Part shown: positions 25,992 to 35,358 of the stretch, piece by piece
Position numbering within the stretch: the first letter of the stretch is position 1
How the letters are laid out: the number at the start of each line of letters is the position of its first letter
Assembly (NCBI RefSeq): GCF_021390245.1
Contig: NZ_JAJUXH010000013.1
Span: 62,001 to 126,000, forward strand
DNA from: Dyadobacter sp. CY323
Lineage (GTDB): Bacteria > Bacteroidota > Bacteroidia > Cytophagales > Spirosomataceae
DNA: 64,000 nt
Direction of reading: 5' to 3'
The notes under the pieces: generated by a model
Seen by the model: only the letters and a program-made list of their open reading frames with translations
What the model was told of the DNA's origin: nothing
Database searches by the model: none
Translations under genes and position numbers: made by a program

Positions 25992-27449
25992 TTATTGTTT
26001 GATACCGCGAACGATTACCGTCTGACCACCTTCCTTGTTGGTGGAAATGCCGCTGCCGTCCGCGCCTTTGTACTTTTCGTCCTGCCAGGTATGCGGGTGC
26101 AGGTTGACCATGAATGTTTCAGGGATTCCAACTACATCCGAAATGTCGATCATCGCCCCATACTCCCAGGTGCTCAATGAGTTATTGCCGACTGAATTGT
26201 ATTTCGCATTGAAGACTGCGTCGTCGCGACGGTGGTTCATCTGCAGCATCGCCTTGCTTTCTTTGGTAGCAATGTTATACTGCCAGATAGTTCCGTCGTG
26301 GGCATTGTCGCGGTAGAACGAGTCGCCGTCTTCCTGCACATACACGTAGTTTTTGGTCACGCAGATGTTGTCCGGATTTACAATGAAATTCCCCGGATTG
26401 TCCTCCCCGTCCATGATGATTTCCAGCTTTCCTTTCAATGGATTACTTGGGTCAAAAGTCAGGTGATACACCCGGCCCCACATGTTTTTGCCGGCCACCG
26501 GTGTTACCTTATCAGCCTGGCTCACGCCTGTTGCCGTGAAATAGATCTCGCGGCCTTTTCCGTTTCCACCCTTCACATAATCGATATCTTCCACGCGGGC
26601 AAACTGGATCATTTTTTTATCCACCGTCTGGGCCTGCAGCTCGGTTCCCGTGCTCGTTTTCACATTGTCGAAAGGAATAAACTCCACATCGTGGATCTGT
26701 CCTTTCTGCATATCCGTTTCCACGCTTTCCAGGTTGGTCCGGCGCAATGCGTAAAGTTTTCCGTTATTAAGATCGCCCACTACGTCCGATACATACAGTA
26801 CCAGCTGACCATTGGTGTCGTCTTCACCGATCACGATTACCGTTTTGCCCGGGAATGCGTCTTTTGGAAGCGGTACCGCATTTTCTGCATTCCATTTTCC
26901 GAATGCCGCCACCGTTCTGGTTTTGTTCTTTTTATCGGCAGCGCCAAAAGGATCGATTGCATGGGTCATAGATTCCGAGTTAGACTCACCGGCTGTCAGA
27001 AATACCGGCCCGAAACCATGTTCCTCCTTTGTGGCAAGCGTGGCAGAGCATAATCTCCACTGGCCGCCTTCTGCATCCACAATGTATTCTCCTTTAACAG
27101 GTTTCAGGTCTTTGTCAAGAAAAACGCGTGAAACGGAGAAATGGATCTCGTGGTTGTTGATCATCACAAAACCTTCGCCGTTCGGGTTTCTTACAAAAGC
27201 GCCGCCGTCCGGCTGGGCACCATAAATGAAGCCGGGAGATTGCGGAAGTACGTCGTCCGAACTGATCAGGGTCGTGATTTTGAGGTCTTCAAAACCAGGC
27301 ATCGATTTAAGCAGTGAAGGATTGATGGACCTGTCGACCAGCTGGGACGAATCAACCGGGACCTGATGGTCCTTTAATGTACATCCGCCAGCGATCGCGC
27401 TGATAATGAGGGCAGATGCGGCTGCTTTTGTTATTTTGGTAAAATGCAT
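25992..27449 (-). CDS. PhoX/DUF839-type calcium-dependent phosphatase-like lipoprotein
   Basis: Start taken at the ATG at 27449, giving 485 residues with a lipoprotein leader (KAAASALIISAIAGGC). A TTG further up at 27476 falls inside a promoter-like TAGATTTG, so it is unlikely. The protein contains NNHEIHFSVSR, a TAGESNSESMTHAID segment, GEDDTNGQLVLYVSDVVGD, and PDNICVTKNYVYVQEDGDS, which match PhoX/DUF839 beta-propellers that use calcium and iron to hydrolyse phosphomonoesters. Phosphatase activity is inferred. Paired with the imelysin-peroxidase gene downstream, it suggests a surface redox or phosphorus-linked unit. Confidence 0.72.
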   Translation of the reverse strand: MHFTKITKAAASALIISAIAGGCTLKDHQVPVDSSQLVDRSINPSLLKSMPGFEDLKITTLISSDDVLPQSPGFIYGAQPDGGAFVRNPNGEGFVMINNHEIHFSVSRVFLDKDLKPVKGEYIVDAEGGQWRLCSATLATKEEHGFGPVFLTAGESNSESMTHAIDPFGAADKKNKTRTVAAFGKWNAENAVPLPKDAFPGKTVIVIGEDDTNGQLVLYVSDVVGDLNNGKLYALRRTNLESVETDMQKGQIHDVEFIPFDNVKTSTGTELQAQTVDKKMIQFARVEDIDYVKGGNGKGREIYFTATGVSQADKVTPVAGKNMWGRVYHLTFDPSNPLKGKLEIIMDGEDNPGNFIVNPDNICVTKNYVYVQEDGDSFYRDNAHDGTIWQYNIATKESKAMLQMNHRRDDAVFNAKYNSVGNNSLSTWEYGAMIDISDVVGIPETFMVNLHPHTWQDEKYKGADGSGISTNKEGGQTVIVRGIKQ

Positions 27450-27473
27450 GTTCACGGTGAGATAGTTTTTATA

Positions 27474-27481
27474 CAAATCTA
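27474..27481 (-). promoter_or_regulatory. Candidate -7 element of the PhoX-like gene
   Basis: TAGATTTG on the minus strand matches the Bacteroidota TAnnTTTG consensus exactly, about 25 bp before the chosen ATG. No clear -33 TTTG is visible 19-21 bp upstream, so this is weak support. It still argues against the longer start at 27476. Confidence 0.35.
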
Positions 27482-27691
27482 GGAGAACCCATGCTGCCGC
27501 ATTTTACGGGAATATTATGCAATTGTGAAGAAAGGGTAACAGGCCGATCTGTGATCTGAAATAAGCGGGCCTAAAAACGCATTATAAACCCATTACCGAA
27601 GATCTGAATGGGATCAAACTGAAAATACGATGCATCGGTTGGATGAAGTCGATGATTTTGTGTAAGTTGGTTACAAAATAACTTTTCTGCC

Positions 27692-28861
27692 ATGCTCCGA
27701 ACCTCTATTCGCCTGATTGCTGTTTTTTTCCTCGCATTTGTCTTTCATGCCTGCAAGAAAGACGAGGTCATTTCACCTGTGGAAGAAAAAACTTTTACGA
27801 TTGATCCGGAGTTCGAAAAGGAGCTTTTCAGACAGAATATCGACAATACACTTAACGGGTCAATTCGCGACTCCGAAATGAAGAAGATCGAAAGTCTGAG
27901 CCTGAGAGGCCTGGGCCGGATAAAAACGCTGAAAGGCATTGAGCATTTTGAAAACCTTAAATCACTTTCAATTTTTGATGTCAAAATCGATTCCCTGGAT
28001 CTCAGCAAAAATGCAAAGCTCGAATATCTGTATTGCAGGACGATCGGGATCGAAGGAGGAACGCCTTCCCTGGTTTATCTGAATGTAAAAAACTGCAAGG
28101 CATTAAGGTATCTGGATTGCAGCTATAACCTTCTTTCAGAGCTCGATGTAACAGGTAATCCGGCACTGACCTTTCTTGCTTTTTCAGTAAATCACAATAT
28201 TAAGGAGATCAATCTCAGTGCCAATGTGGCTTTGGACACTATTGAATGCAGTTTGCTGCCTAATCTTACAAAGCTGGACGTCAGCAAAAACACCCGGCTG
28301 AGCACCATAAATTCGCAGGGTTCGTCTATCCAATCACTGGATTTGAGCACGCTGGCTAATTTAAAAGCGTTGGATGTGCGGTTTTCGAGCGTTTCTGAGG
28401 TTAAGTTCAAAAACGCAGCTTTTCTGGAAGAGCTTCTTATTACAGGATCGAAGGTCACTTTCCCCGATCCCGCCATGTTCTCAAAATTAAAGATGCTCTA
28501 TTTTGAATCCGGGCAATTTTCAACAAAGCTTTCACCCCTACCTGATCTTAAGACTCTGAATGTGTCCCATGTCAATGCGCCGGCAATCGACTTGTCGGGT
28601 AATAAAAACCTTGAAACCCTCACGCTTTTTGAATCAGCATTCACGGATATTAACCTGACAAATAATACCAATTTAAGGGAATTGGCATTATTTAACCTGT
28701 CCAATCTGAAGTCGCTCGATCTCAGCCGCGCTACGAACCTCACTTCATTCGGCAGTATTGAAAATAAGGATCTTAAAACCATTTGCGTAAGCAAAATCCC
28801 CGATCCACTGGGCCTGTACTGGCATAAAGACGAGTGGTCGACTTATGTGATATGCAAGTAA
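27692..28861 (+). CDS. Leucine-rich-repeat lipoprotein
   Basis: 389 residues with a lipoprotein leader ending FVFHAC. From about residue 60 the protein is a series of 20-24-residue leucine-rich repeats of the Bacteroidota type (LxxLDxSxNxxLxxL): LEYLYCRTIGIEGG, LRYLDCSYNLLSELDVTGN, LTKLDVSKNTRLSTIN, LKSLDLSRATNLTS. Such solenoids act as surface binding proteins; no partner can be named. The gene stands alone between the divergent PhoX-like gene and the convergent FRG gene, 13 bp from the latter. Confidence 0.82.
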   Translation: MLRTSIRLIAVFFLAFVFHACKKDEVISPVEEKTFTIDPEFEKELFRQNIDNTLNGSIRDSEMKKIESLSLRGLGRIKTLKGIEHFENLKSLSIFDVKIDSLDLSKNAKLEYLYCRTIGIEGGTPSLVYLNVKNCKALRYLDCSYNLLSELDVTGNPALTFLAFSVNHNIKEINLSANVALDTIECSLLPNLTKLDVSKNTRLSTINSQGSSIQSLDLSTLANLKALDVRFSSVSEVKFKNAAFLEELLITGSKVTFPDPAMFSKLKMLYFESGQFSTKLSPLPDLKTLNVSHVNAPAIDLSGNKNLETLTLFESAFTDINLTNNTNLRELALFNLSNLKSLDLSRATNLTSFGSIENKDLKTICVSKIPDPLGLYWHKDEWSTYVICK

Positions 28862-28874
28862 AAGGAACGATCGT

Positions 28875-29618
28875 TCAGCAGCGCTCAACCAGCTCGTTTT
28901 TCTGATAAAGATGTTCCCAGTTGAGGTAATGGCACAAACCAGCGAGCTCAGGAAAAAGGGTCTGCGCATTGAAACCCAGCATGTTGAGATGATCCATTAA
29001 TTCTCTTTTTAAACCAGGGATAATGGTAAATTCCGTCACATTCACTTTCACCTCCTCATCCATTTGCATCGGGACAAAACCGCAATTCTCTTCGGAGTAA
29101 GGATGTACCGTAAACCAGCCGGACTGCGCGATGATCCGCTCATTGTTGAGTGACGGCCTGAGTACCTTCAACTCTTCAATTTCAAATGGGGAACCGAGCG
29201 ACGTGGTTGCCGTTATCTCATCTTTATCAATTACCTGATCATTATAACCCCTGAAAAGGTACACAAACGAAGGTGTTTCGGAATCGTCAATGTCCCTGAT
29301 GGCGAAATACAACGCTACTAACGGATTACTCGACCAATCGAGCAGCCTGGTCTTTAAACCATAATGCTGGGCAAGGATCAGTAGCTCCCATTCCTCCGAA
29401 ACGGTGTTTGGCAGCAGCAGCTTTCCACGTCGTTTGAGGTCGAGCAGCATGCGTTTTTCTATGTTGGTAATGTCCTGGTGATGGTACCGGGCAATGGAAG
29501 GGACCAGCGGCGCATTGATCCGCTGGCCCCTGAAAATAAAGAAGTCGAACTCATCATTTTTTAAAGCTACAATGTCCCGGATAAACTGATCGATGGACTT
29601 GATTTCGATGGAGTTCAT
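28875..29618 (-). CDS. FRG domain protein
   Basis: 247 residues, cytoplasmic. The FRG domain is unmistakable: FDFFIFRGQRINAPLVPSI, then LLILAQHYGLKTRLLDWSS and NPLVALYFAIRD. FRG proteins carry three conserved motifs and no established biochemical activity; they appear in phage-defence and toxin-like settings. Here the gene is the third of a tight run after cphA and cphB (7 bp behind cphB), so it is very probably transcribed with the cyanophycin genes. Whether it regulates cyanophycin or is a passenger is unknown. Confidence 0.87.
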   Translation of the reverse strand: MNSIEIKSIDQFIRDIVALKNDEFDFFIFRGQRINAPLVPSIARYHHQDITNIEKRMLLDLKRRGKLLLPNTVSEEWELLILAQHYGLKTRLLDWSSNPLVALYFAIRDIDDSETPSFVYLFRGYNDQVIDKDEITATTSLGSPFEIEELKVLRPSLNNERIIAQSGWFTVHPYSEENCGFVPMQMDEEVKVNVTEFTIIPGLKRELMDHLNMLGFNAQTLFPELAGLCHYLNWEHLYQKNELVERC

Positions 29619-29625
29619 ATTTTAC

Positions 29626-30477
29626 CTAAGACTTTTCGACAATCATTTTCCGCTTTTCCAGAGAAAAGCTGGCCCCTTCAGCGAGAATGTGCATTTGCAT
29701 CCCTTCCACAAAGATCGGCCGCATCTTTTTTGCTTCCTTGAAATTGGTTTTCTTGATATCATCCGCTTCGAGGATCATCGCCACGCCGGAGCCAATGGTG
29801 CGCATATGCTGACCACCGGTGATGACAAGCCCGGTATCTTCGCAAATGCCGATTGCGATAAACCCTGGTCTCATCAGCAGTGCTTCTGCCAGCCGGGCAA
29901 ACCGGCCGCGGCTCATGAAATGCGTATCGATGATCGTTTTGGGCAGCAATGTAAATCCCTCGCTCAATTCAACAATGCCTTTCAGCAGCGACTCCGTACT
30001 CGAACCTTCCTCGATCATTGCCGCCGACATGGCCATTGCTCCTGCGCTGGTCCCGGCGATGACAAATTCTTCGTTCTGGTAACGCTCTTTCATCAGCGCT
30101 ATAAACTTCGTGTCGCATATCTTGTCGATCAGCCTTTTCTGGTCGCCGCCTGTGAAAAAGACGCCGTCTACACCGGCCAGTATTTCGAGTGATTTTTTAC
30201 TATCGACATTGCGGCCGGTAAGGTTCAGAATCGTCACCTGATTGCATCCGAGGTTCCCGAAGGTTTCCAAATACATCTCTCCCATTTCGTCCGGCTCGCT
30301 GGAGGCGGTCGTTATAACCGCCACCTTGGAGTCAGCACCTTTCATTTCGTTCAAAACTTCCTGTAACACGCCTTCATTCTCAAATTTGACATGCCTGGCA
30401 TCGTCCGTGTTTTCCGCTTCATGGTCGCGTGCCTCTTTGCCGCCAATGGGTATGAGCTTTCCTTTTGGTAATTCCAT
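29626..30477 (-). CDS. cphB: Cyanophycinase
   Basis: 283 residues. The S51-type serine protease signature IAGTSAGAMAMS carries the nucleophile Ser144; GVFFTGGDQKRLIDKI, DTHFMSRGRFARL and GIGICEDTGLVITGG are conserved cyanophycinase segments. The enzyme cuts the multi-L-arginyl-poly-L-aspartate polymer cyanophycin into beta-Asp-Arg dipeptides. No signal peptide is visible, in keeping with an intracellular role against the cell's own granules. Start ATG is 11 bp from the end of cphA. Confidence 0.92.
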   Translation of the reverse strand: MELPKGKLIPIGGKEARDHEAENTDDARHVKFENEGVLQEVLNEMKGADSKVAVITTASSEPDEMGEMYLETFGNLGCNQVTILNLTGRNVDSKKSLEILAGVDGVFFTGGDQKRLIDKICDTKFIALMKERYQNEEFVIAGTSAGAMAMSAAMIEEGSSTESLLKGIVELSEGFTLLPKTIIDTHFMSRGRFARLAEALLMRPGFIAIGICEDTGLVITGGQHMRTIGSGVAMILEADDIKKTNFKEAKKMRPIFVEGMQMHILAEGASFSLEKRKMIVEKS

Positions 30478-30488
30478 GTTGTGTTTGC

Positions 30489-33134
30489 TTAATAAAGAGC
30501 TAATTGCGGTTGAGCAACAACACCCTTTTCTTCCTGCTCCTGAATTCGCTTTATATGAGATATCGCGTTTTTGATTTTGTCCGTCGTCAGCACGATCAGC
30601 TGGCCGGGGCGTGAATGCCGTATTGCATAATTGAGCGCCTGCAATTCATCCTGGATCACATTAATCTTGCAAAAGGGGTTTACAGCCTTAATGCCATGCC
30701 TTACCAGTTCAATAATTTCCTGGTGCTTCCGCCCGCGAAGGTCTTCATCCAGCCGGATAATGACTTCATCAAATATGCCGGCAACCACTTTGCCAAGCTC
30801 ACGAATATCTTCATCCCTTCTGTCGCCTACCCCAGTGATAATCCCTAGCTTGCTGGTTGCCGGCACATTTCCCAGATACTGGCCTAATGCAGACATTCCG
30901 TGTGGGTTATGCGCATAATCGACCAGTAGGTCAAAATTTCTGAAATGGAAATGGTTTAGTCTCCCGGGCGTCGTTTCGTCCGAAATCTGAAAGCTGTAAA
31001 GTCCTTTCGCCAGTAAATTGATGTCTACCCCCTGCGAATACGCGGCCAGCACGGCGCCTAAAATATTCTCAATCATAAAGAGGCATTTGCCATCGAAAGT
31101 AGCCGGAATGGCCTGGGCATCAGCAACGGTAACTTTAATGCTGCCATTCACGAGCCTGATTTCTCCCTGCTCGTAAATGCAGGCCAGCCCGCCATCCCGA
31201 GTATGGGAAAGTACCCGTTCGCTGTCCGGATCCATGCTGAACAGTCCGATCTGGCATTTCACCCGCTCCCTGATCCCGTAACTTTCGTCATTGTCAGCAT
31301 TCAGGATCGCAAAACCATCCGGACGTACCGATTCTGCGACGGTTGCTTTAACACGGACCATCTGCTCCACGGTATGAATGTCATTTAACCCAAGATGGTC
31401 TGCGGCGACGTTGGTCACGATCCCCACGTCGCACTGGTCAAATGCAAGTCCCGATCGCAGTAAACCTCCCCGGGCCGTTTCCAGGACCGCGACGTCCACC
31501 GTAGGATCTGTAAGGATTGTGCGTGCACTTGCAGGCCCGGTGCAGTCGCCTTCCTCAATCATCACATCATTGACATAAATGCCGTCTGTTGTCGTGTACC
31601 CGACGCACGCCCCGCCTTGCTTCATCAAATGAGCGGTAATGCGCGTGGTTGTGGTTTTCCCATTGGTGCCCGTAATGGCAATGACCGGAATGCGGCCAGC
31701 TGCCTGATTTGGAAAAAGCATTTCCGCTACATCCTCCCCTACATTCCGCGGCTTGCCCGACGAAGGATACAAATGCATCCGGAAACCCGGACTTGCATTC
31801 ACCTCGATGACCGATATGCCCGACGTTTTCAGAGGCTTGGTAACATCCTGGGCGATCACATCAATTCCGCAGATATCCAGGCCGATCAGTTTCGCTACCC
31901 GTACTGCCATCAGCACAATTTCCGGATGCACATGATCCGTTACGTCATCCGAAGTCCCACCCTTGCTCAAATTGGCAGCATCCGAGACAGTTACGCTCAC
32001 ATCCGACGGAAGAACGGTTTGTAGCGTAAGATTTTGCCCTCCCAGATGTCCCCGCAGCATGTCGTCTACCACGATGCGCGTCAGCTTGTTTTCGTGACCG
32101 TCTCCTCTGCGCGGGTCGAGGTTTGTCTGGTTGATCAGTTCGTGGATTGTGGAAATACCATCTCCAAAAACCATGGCGGGCGTACGTTTGGCGGCTGCCC
32201 TGAATGTATCGCCGATTACCAGCAGCCGGTAGTCGTTGCCGGTTACGAATTTTTCAACAATTACATCATCCGAAAACAAAGAAGCCCAATTGTAGGCTTC
32301 GATAACCGCATGCATATCCCGCAGATCGGTCGTAACGCCTTTCCCCTGGTTCGCATCCAGTGGCTTTACCACGATCGGATATCCGATTTCGGCGATAGCC
32401 TGGAAGAGTTCTTCCTCACTGGTTACAGTAACGCCGGCAGGAACCGGCACGCCTGCCTTGCCAAGAAGCACCTTGGTGGCATTTTTATTTCCGGCAAGTG
32501 ACACGGCTATATTTCCGGTGCCGTCCGTAGTGGTCGCTTCGATGCGCCGCTGCCTGCTGCCGTAACCGAGTTGGACATAGCTTTCATCGTTAAGCCTGAT
32601 GGCCGGAATGTTCCGTGCTTTGCAGGCATCAACGATGGATTGTGTACTTGGCCCGAGGCGGTTCGTCTGGTAAATGCTTTTGAGCTGCTGCACCACTTCG
32701 GTTACATTAAACGGTTTTCCGGCAATCAGCGCAGAAGCCATATCCACGGCTTTCCGGGCCGCCAGCTCTCCGGCACTTTCTTCCGCATATTCAAACACAA
32801 CATGATATACACCGTATGCTCCGGTTCCGCGTGTCCGGCCGAATCCACAATCCATGTCGGCCAGCGATTGCAATTCAAGAGCGATATGCTCGACGACGTG
32901 CCCCATCCATGTTCCGTCTTTGACCCTTTCAAAAAAGCCTCCGGCATGGCCTTCCGAGCAAAAATGACTCTGCAAGCTCGGCATCGCCATTTTCAATCTG
33001 TCGTAGAACCCCTCGATCCTGTTGGTTGGCATTTCTTCTAGCTCCTCAAGGTCCAACTTCATTACTACCAACCTGTTCTTGCGCACTGACCACACATTAG
33101 GGCCACGCATGCACCGGATATCAATGATTTTCAT
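30489..33134 (-). CDS. cphA: Cyanophycin synthetase
   Basis: 881 residues, the normal length for CphA. The N-terminal domain begins MKIIDIRCMRGPNVWSV with GHVVEHIALELQSLADMDCGFGRTRG; the ATP-grasp domain follows (KPLDANQGKGVTTDL, SVIEVNASPGFRMHLYPSSG); the Mur-ligase-like half starts with the P-loop ITGTNGKTTTTRITAHL near residue 493 and has LETARGGLLRSGLAFDQCDVGIVTNVAADHLG and LLVDYAHNPHGM. It adds Asp to the backbone and Arg to side chains using ATP. First gene of the cphA-cphB-FRG operon. Confidence 0.95.
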   Translation of the reverse strand: MKIIDIRCMRGPNVWSVRKNRLVVMKLDLEELEEMPTNRIEGFYDRLKMAMPSLQSHFCSEGHAGGFFERVKDGTWMGHVVEHIALELQSLADMDCGFGRTRGTGAYGVYHVVFEYAEESAGELAARKAVDMASALIAGKPFNVTEVVQQLKSIYQTNRLGPSTQSIVDACKARNIPAIRLNDESYVQLGYGSRQRRIEATTTDGTGNIAVSLAGNKNATKVLLGKAGVPVPAGVTVTSEEELFQAIAEIGYPIVVKPLDANQGKGVTTDLRDMHAVIEAYNWASLFSDDVIVEKFVTGNDYRLLVIGDTFRAAAKRTPAMVFGDGISTIHELINQTNLDPRRGDGHENKLTRIVVDDMLRGHLGGQNLTLQTVLPSDVSVTVSDAANLSKGGTSDDVTDHVHPEIVLMAVRVAKLIGLDICGIDVIAQDVTKPLKTSGISVIEVNASPGFRMHLYPSSGKPRNVGEDVAEMLFPNQAAGRIPVIAITGTNGKTTTTRITAHLMKQGGACVGYTTTDGIYVNDVMIEEGDCTGPASARTILTDPTVDVAVLETARGGLLRSGLAFDQCDVGIVTNVAADHLGLNDIHTVEQMVRVKATVAESVRPDGFAILNADNDESYGIRERVKCQIGLFSMDPDSERVLSHTRDGGLACIYEQGEIRLVNGSIKVTVADAQAIPATFDGKCLFMIENILGAVLAAYSQGVDINLLAKGLYSFQISDETTPGRLNHFHFRNFDLLVDYAHNPHGMSALGQYLGNVPATSKLGIITGVGDRRDEDIRELGKVVAGIFDEVIIRLDEDLRGRKHQEIIELVRHGIKAVNPFCKINVIQDELQALNYAIRHSRPGQLIVLTTDKIKNAISHIKRIQEQEEKGVVAQPQLALY

Positions 33135-33397
33135 ACTGTTTGTGATAAAACTCTTTTAATAGATGTGGATGATTTCACTGATTCAGAAAAAATCAGATGG
33201 AGGCCGCTATTAATTATTGTGCCAGCACATCAAGCTGCTGAATGGTGGGATATGCTACGGTAAGACGCGCCTGCTTTATATTTTTCGTAGAAAAAGTTGC
33301 GCAATAGGAAGGGCCGCGTAGAGAATAGTCGAATCGTGGCAGAGTTTTTGTGAGGAGGCGCAGATTCAATTTTGAGAGTTTCATAAAAATCGTACAG

Positions 33398-34306
33398 ATG
33401 TTCACCATTGCAATTCACGGCGGCGCTGGCTCCCTTACCCGGGCCTCCACAAACGACCAACAGGAAGAAGAGTACAAAAAAGGGCTTCGTGACGCGCTGG
33501 AAGCAGGTTATGCTGTACTTGCCCGCGGTGGCAACGCCGTAGAAGCCGTAGAAAAGTCGGTGATGGCTTTGGAAAACAATCCGTTATTCAATGCAGGCAA
33601 AGGCTCCGTCTTTACAGCCGAGGGCACACATGAGACTGACGCAGCCATGATGTGCGGCCGCACGCTGGAAGCCGGCGCAATTGCCGGCGTGACTAATGTC
33701 CGCAATCCCATTAGTCTGGCGAGGGCGGTGATGGAGCAGTCTGAAAATGTGCTGCTGGCGGGAAATGGCGCCATGGATTTTGCAAAAGCACATGGCGTCG
33801 CATTTGAGGCAAATGAATATTTTGACACGCAGCACCGGCGCGAAGAACTTGAGAAAGCGCAGGAAAAAGAAGAAGGAAAAAACACCGGAAAAGGCACGGT
33901 AGGCGCAGTAGCGCTCGACGAGTCGGGAAACATTGCCGTGGCTACTTCTACGGGCGGCATTACCAACAAAAAATTCGGCCGCGTCGGCGACAGCCCGGTG
34001 ATCGGCGGCGGTACTTATGCCGATAACCATACGTGTGCGGTTTCGTGCACGGGCGACGGGGAGTTTTTTATCCGGCTTGTGACTGCTTACGACGTTGCTT
34101 CCCTTGTCCGGTACAAAAACATTATGTTAAGCGAAGCTTGCGACACCGCCATTCAGAAACTCACGCAGCTGGGCGGTGAAGGCGGATTGATCGCATTGGA
34201 TACAAAAGGCAATGTTGAGCTGAAATTCAATTGTGAGAGTATGCTCCGGGCCTGGAAAAATGATCGCGGCGAGGGAAGCATTAACGTTTGGCAAAATGAG
34301 AAATAG
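33398..34306 (+). CDS. iaaA: Isoaspartyl peptidase / plant-type L-asparaginase
   Basis: 302 residues from the ATG at 33398 (MFTIAIHGGAGSLTR); an upstream ATG at 33350 gives an unlikely N-terminus. This is an Ntn-hydrolase that cleaves itself before Thr167 in GKGTVGAVALD; GGITNKKFGRVGDSPVIGGGTYAD and SCTGDGEFFIR are conserved substrate-binding parts. It hydrolyses beta-aspartyl dipeptides, including the beta-Asp-Arg made by CphB. Encoded divergently next to cphA, it completes the cyanophycin degradation route to free Asp and Arg. Confidence 0.9.
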   Translation: MFTIAIHGGAGSLTRASTNDQQEEEYKKGLRDALEAGYAVLARGGNAVEAVEKSVMALENNPLFNAGKGSVFTAEGTHETDAAMMCGRTLEAGAIAGVTNVRNPISLARAVMEQSENVLLAGNGAMDFAKAHGVAFEANEYFDTQHRREELEKAQEKEEGKNTGKGTVGAVALDESGNIAVATSTGGITNKKFGRVGDSPVIGGGTYADNHTCAVSCTGDGEFFIRLVTAYDVASLVRYKNIMLSEACDTAIQKLTQLGGEGGLIALDTKGNVELKFNCESMLRAWKNDRGEGSINVWQNEK

Positions 34307-34343
34307 ACTGGTTCCGTCAATGACTGACGCGACGCATTGCGCC

Positions 34344-35357
34344 TCAATACGGCAGGGCTGTGTCGTGGTTTTGTAAATCGGAAAGAATAATTTTCAGCGT
34401 ATCGATGTGCCGCTGCATTTCATCCTTGCGCTCGAGATGATCCACCGATAGCGATGTATACCCTTTCTGAGCATAGTCGACTTCAAGTTTGCGGAGAAGG
34501 TGTTTGCGTTCTTCCATCATCCTGAGAGCCACCCAAAGTGTGGAGCTTGCTGTTTCAGCCTGCTTTACGACCAGATCGCGTTCAGTGTAAGCATGCCCGA
34601 TGTGGCACCGGTAACGGCTGATGATATCCCCTTTTATTTCCCACAGGTTCCCACCACAATCAGGACAGGCAAAAACACTCTTTTCCGCAAGCTGCTCGAC
34701 GGCATCTATGCCTACCGCCGTTTTTTCAGCTATCTGAGATTCAAGTACCACATCCTCCGGCGCCGACATCTCTAACTTCCCGCCAGTACCGGTGAGCTCG
34801 GTTAAAAGCCCGCCTATCGCGCCAAGCTCACTGACATAGTCCACATCCATGTTATTGATTACCGAAAGAGGCATGTCCGGGTATTCAGCCTGGTTGGGGT
34901 CCTGCACGATGGAAGTGCCGCCGCTTCTTTTGATGGCCCACATACCCGAAGTCCCATCATCCAGCATCCCACTCAATATAACCCCGATTGCGCGCGAAGT
35001 ATAGGCTACCGCCGCCGAACGAAAAAGTACGTCGATAGAAGGCCTGAACCGGTTCTCATGCGGGCCTGACCCGAGCAAAATGTTACCGTCCTTCACCAGC
35101 AGGTGCTGGTTGGGAGGAGCTACATAGATATGTCCCGCCTCTATTGCGGCGCCGTTTGTGGCCATACTGCATTGCATGGAAGTGACCTTGCTCAACCGGT
35201 GTACCACAAAATCACCAATCCCTTTACGCGATAAATGCAGCACGATACAGTAAGCAGCATCGAGTCCGACCGGCAACGTCCCGACCAACTCCGCGAGGGC
35301 ATTCAGCCCGCCAGCGGACGCACCGATTACGACAATAAACCTGGGTTGATTCGCCAT
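34344..35357 (-). CDS. CheB-type methylesterase with zinc-ribbon C-terminus
   Basis: 337 residues. The CheB catalytic domain occupies the first 190 residues, with Ser14 in GASAGG, His41 in VLHLS and an Asp near 131 in MLDDGTSG. There is no receiver domain at the front, so it is not regulated like classical CheB. The C-terminal part has a rubredoxin-like metal ribbon (CPDCGGNLW ... YRCHIGH) and a helical end. Such orphan CheBs are common in Bacteroidota and need not work on chemoreceptors. It is 1 bp from the CheB-CheR-kinase fusion and surely co-transcribed. Confidence 0.88.
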   Translation of the reverse strand: MANQPRFIVVIGASAGGLNALAELVGTLPVGLDAAYCIVLHLSRKGIGDFVVHRLSKVTSMQCSMATNGAAIEAGHIYVAPPNQHLLVKDGNILLGSGPHENRFRPSIDVLFRSAAVAYTSRAIGVILSGMLDDGTSGMWAIKRSGGTSIVQDPNQAEYPDMPLSVINNMDVDYVSELGAIGGLLTELTGTGGKLEMSAPEDVVLESQIAEKTAVGIDAVEQLAEKSVFACPDCGGNLWEIKGDIISRYRCHIGHAYTERDLVVKQAETASSTLWVALRMMEERKHLLRKLEVDYAQKGYTSLSVDHLERKDEMQRHIDTLKIILSDLQNHDTALPY

Positions 35358-35358
35358 T

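Noticed and set aside
27650-27691. TTTG and TAACTTTT before the leucine-rich-repeat gene as a promoter.
   Set aside because: The transcript would start on or next to the ATG, leaving no room for a leader, and the spacing is short at 18 bp.
33350-33397. Upstream ATG for the isoaspartyl peptidase.
   Set aside because: The family's first beta strand (AIHGGAG) begins right after the ATG at 33398, and the extra 16 residues have no family counterpart.
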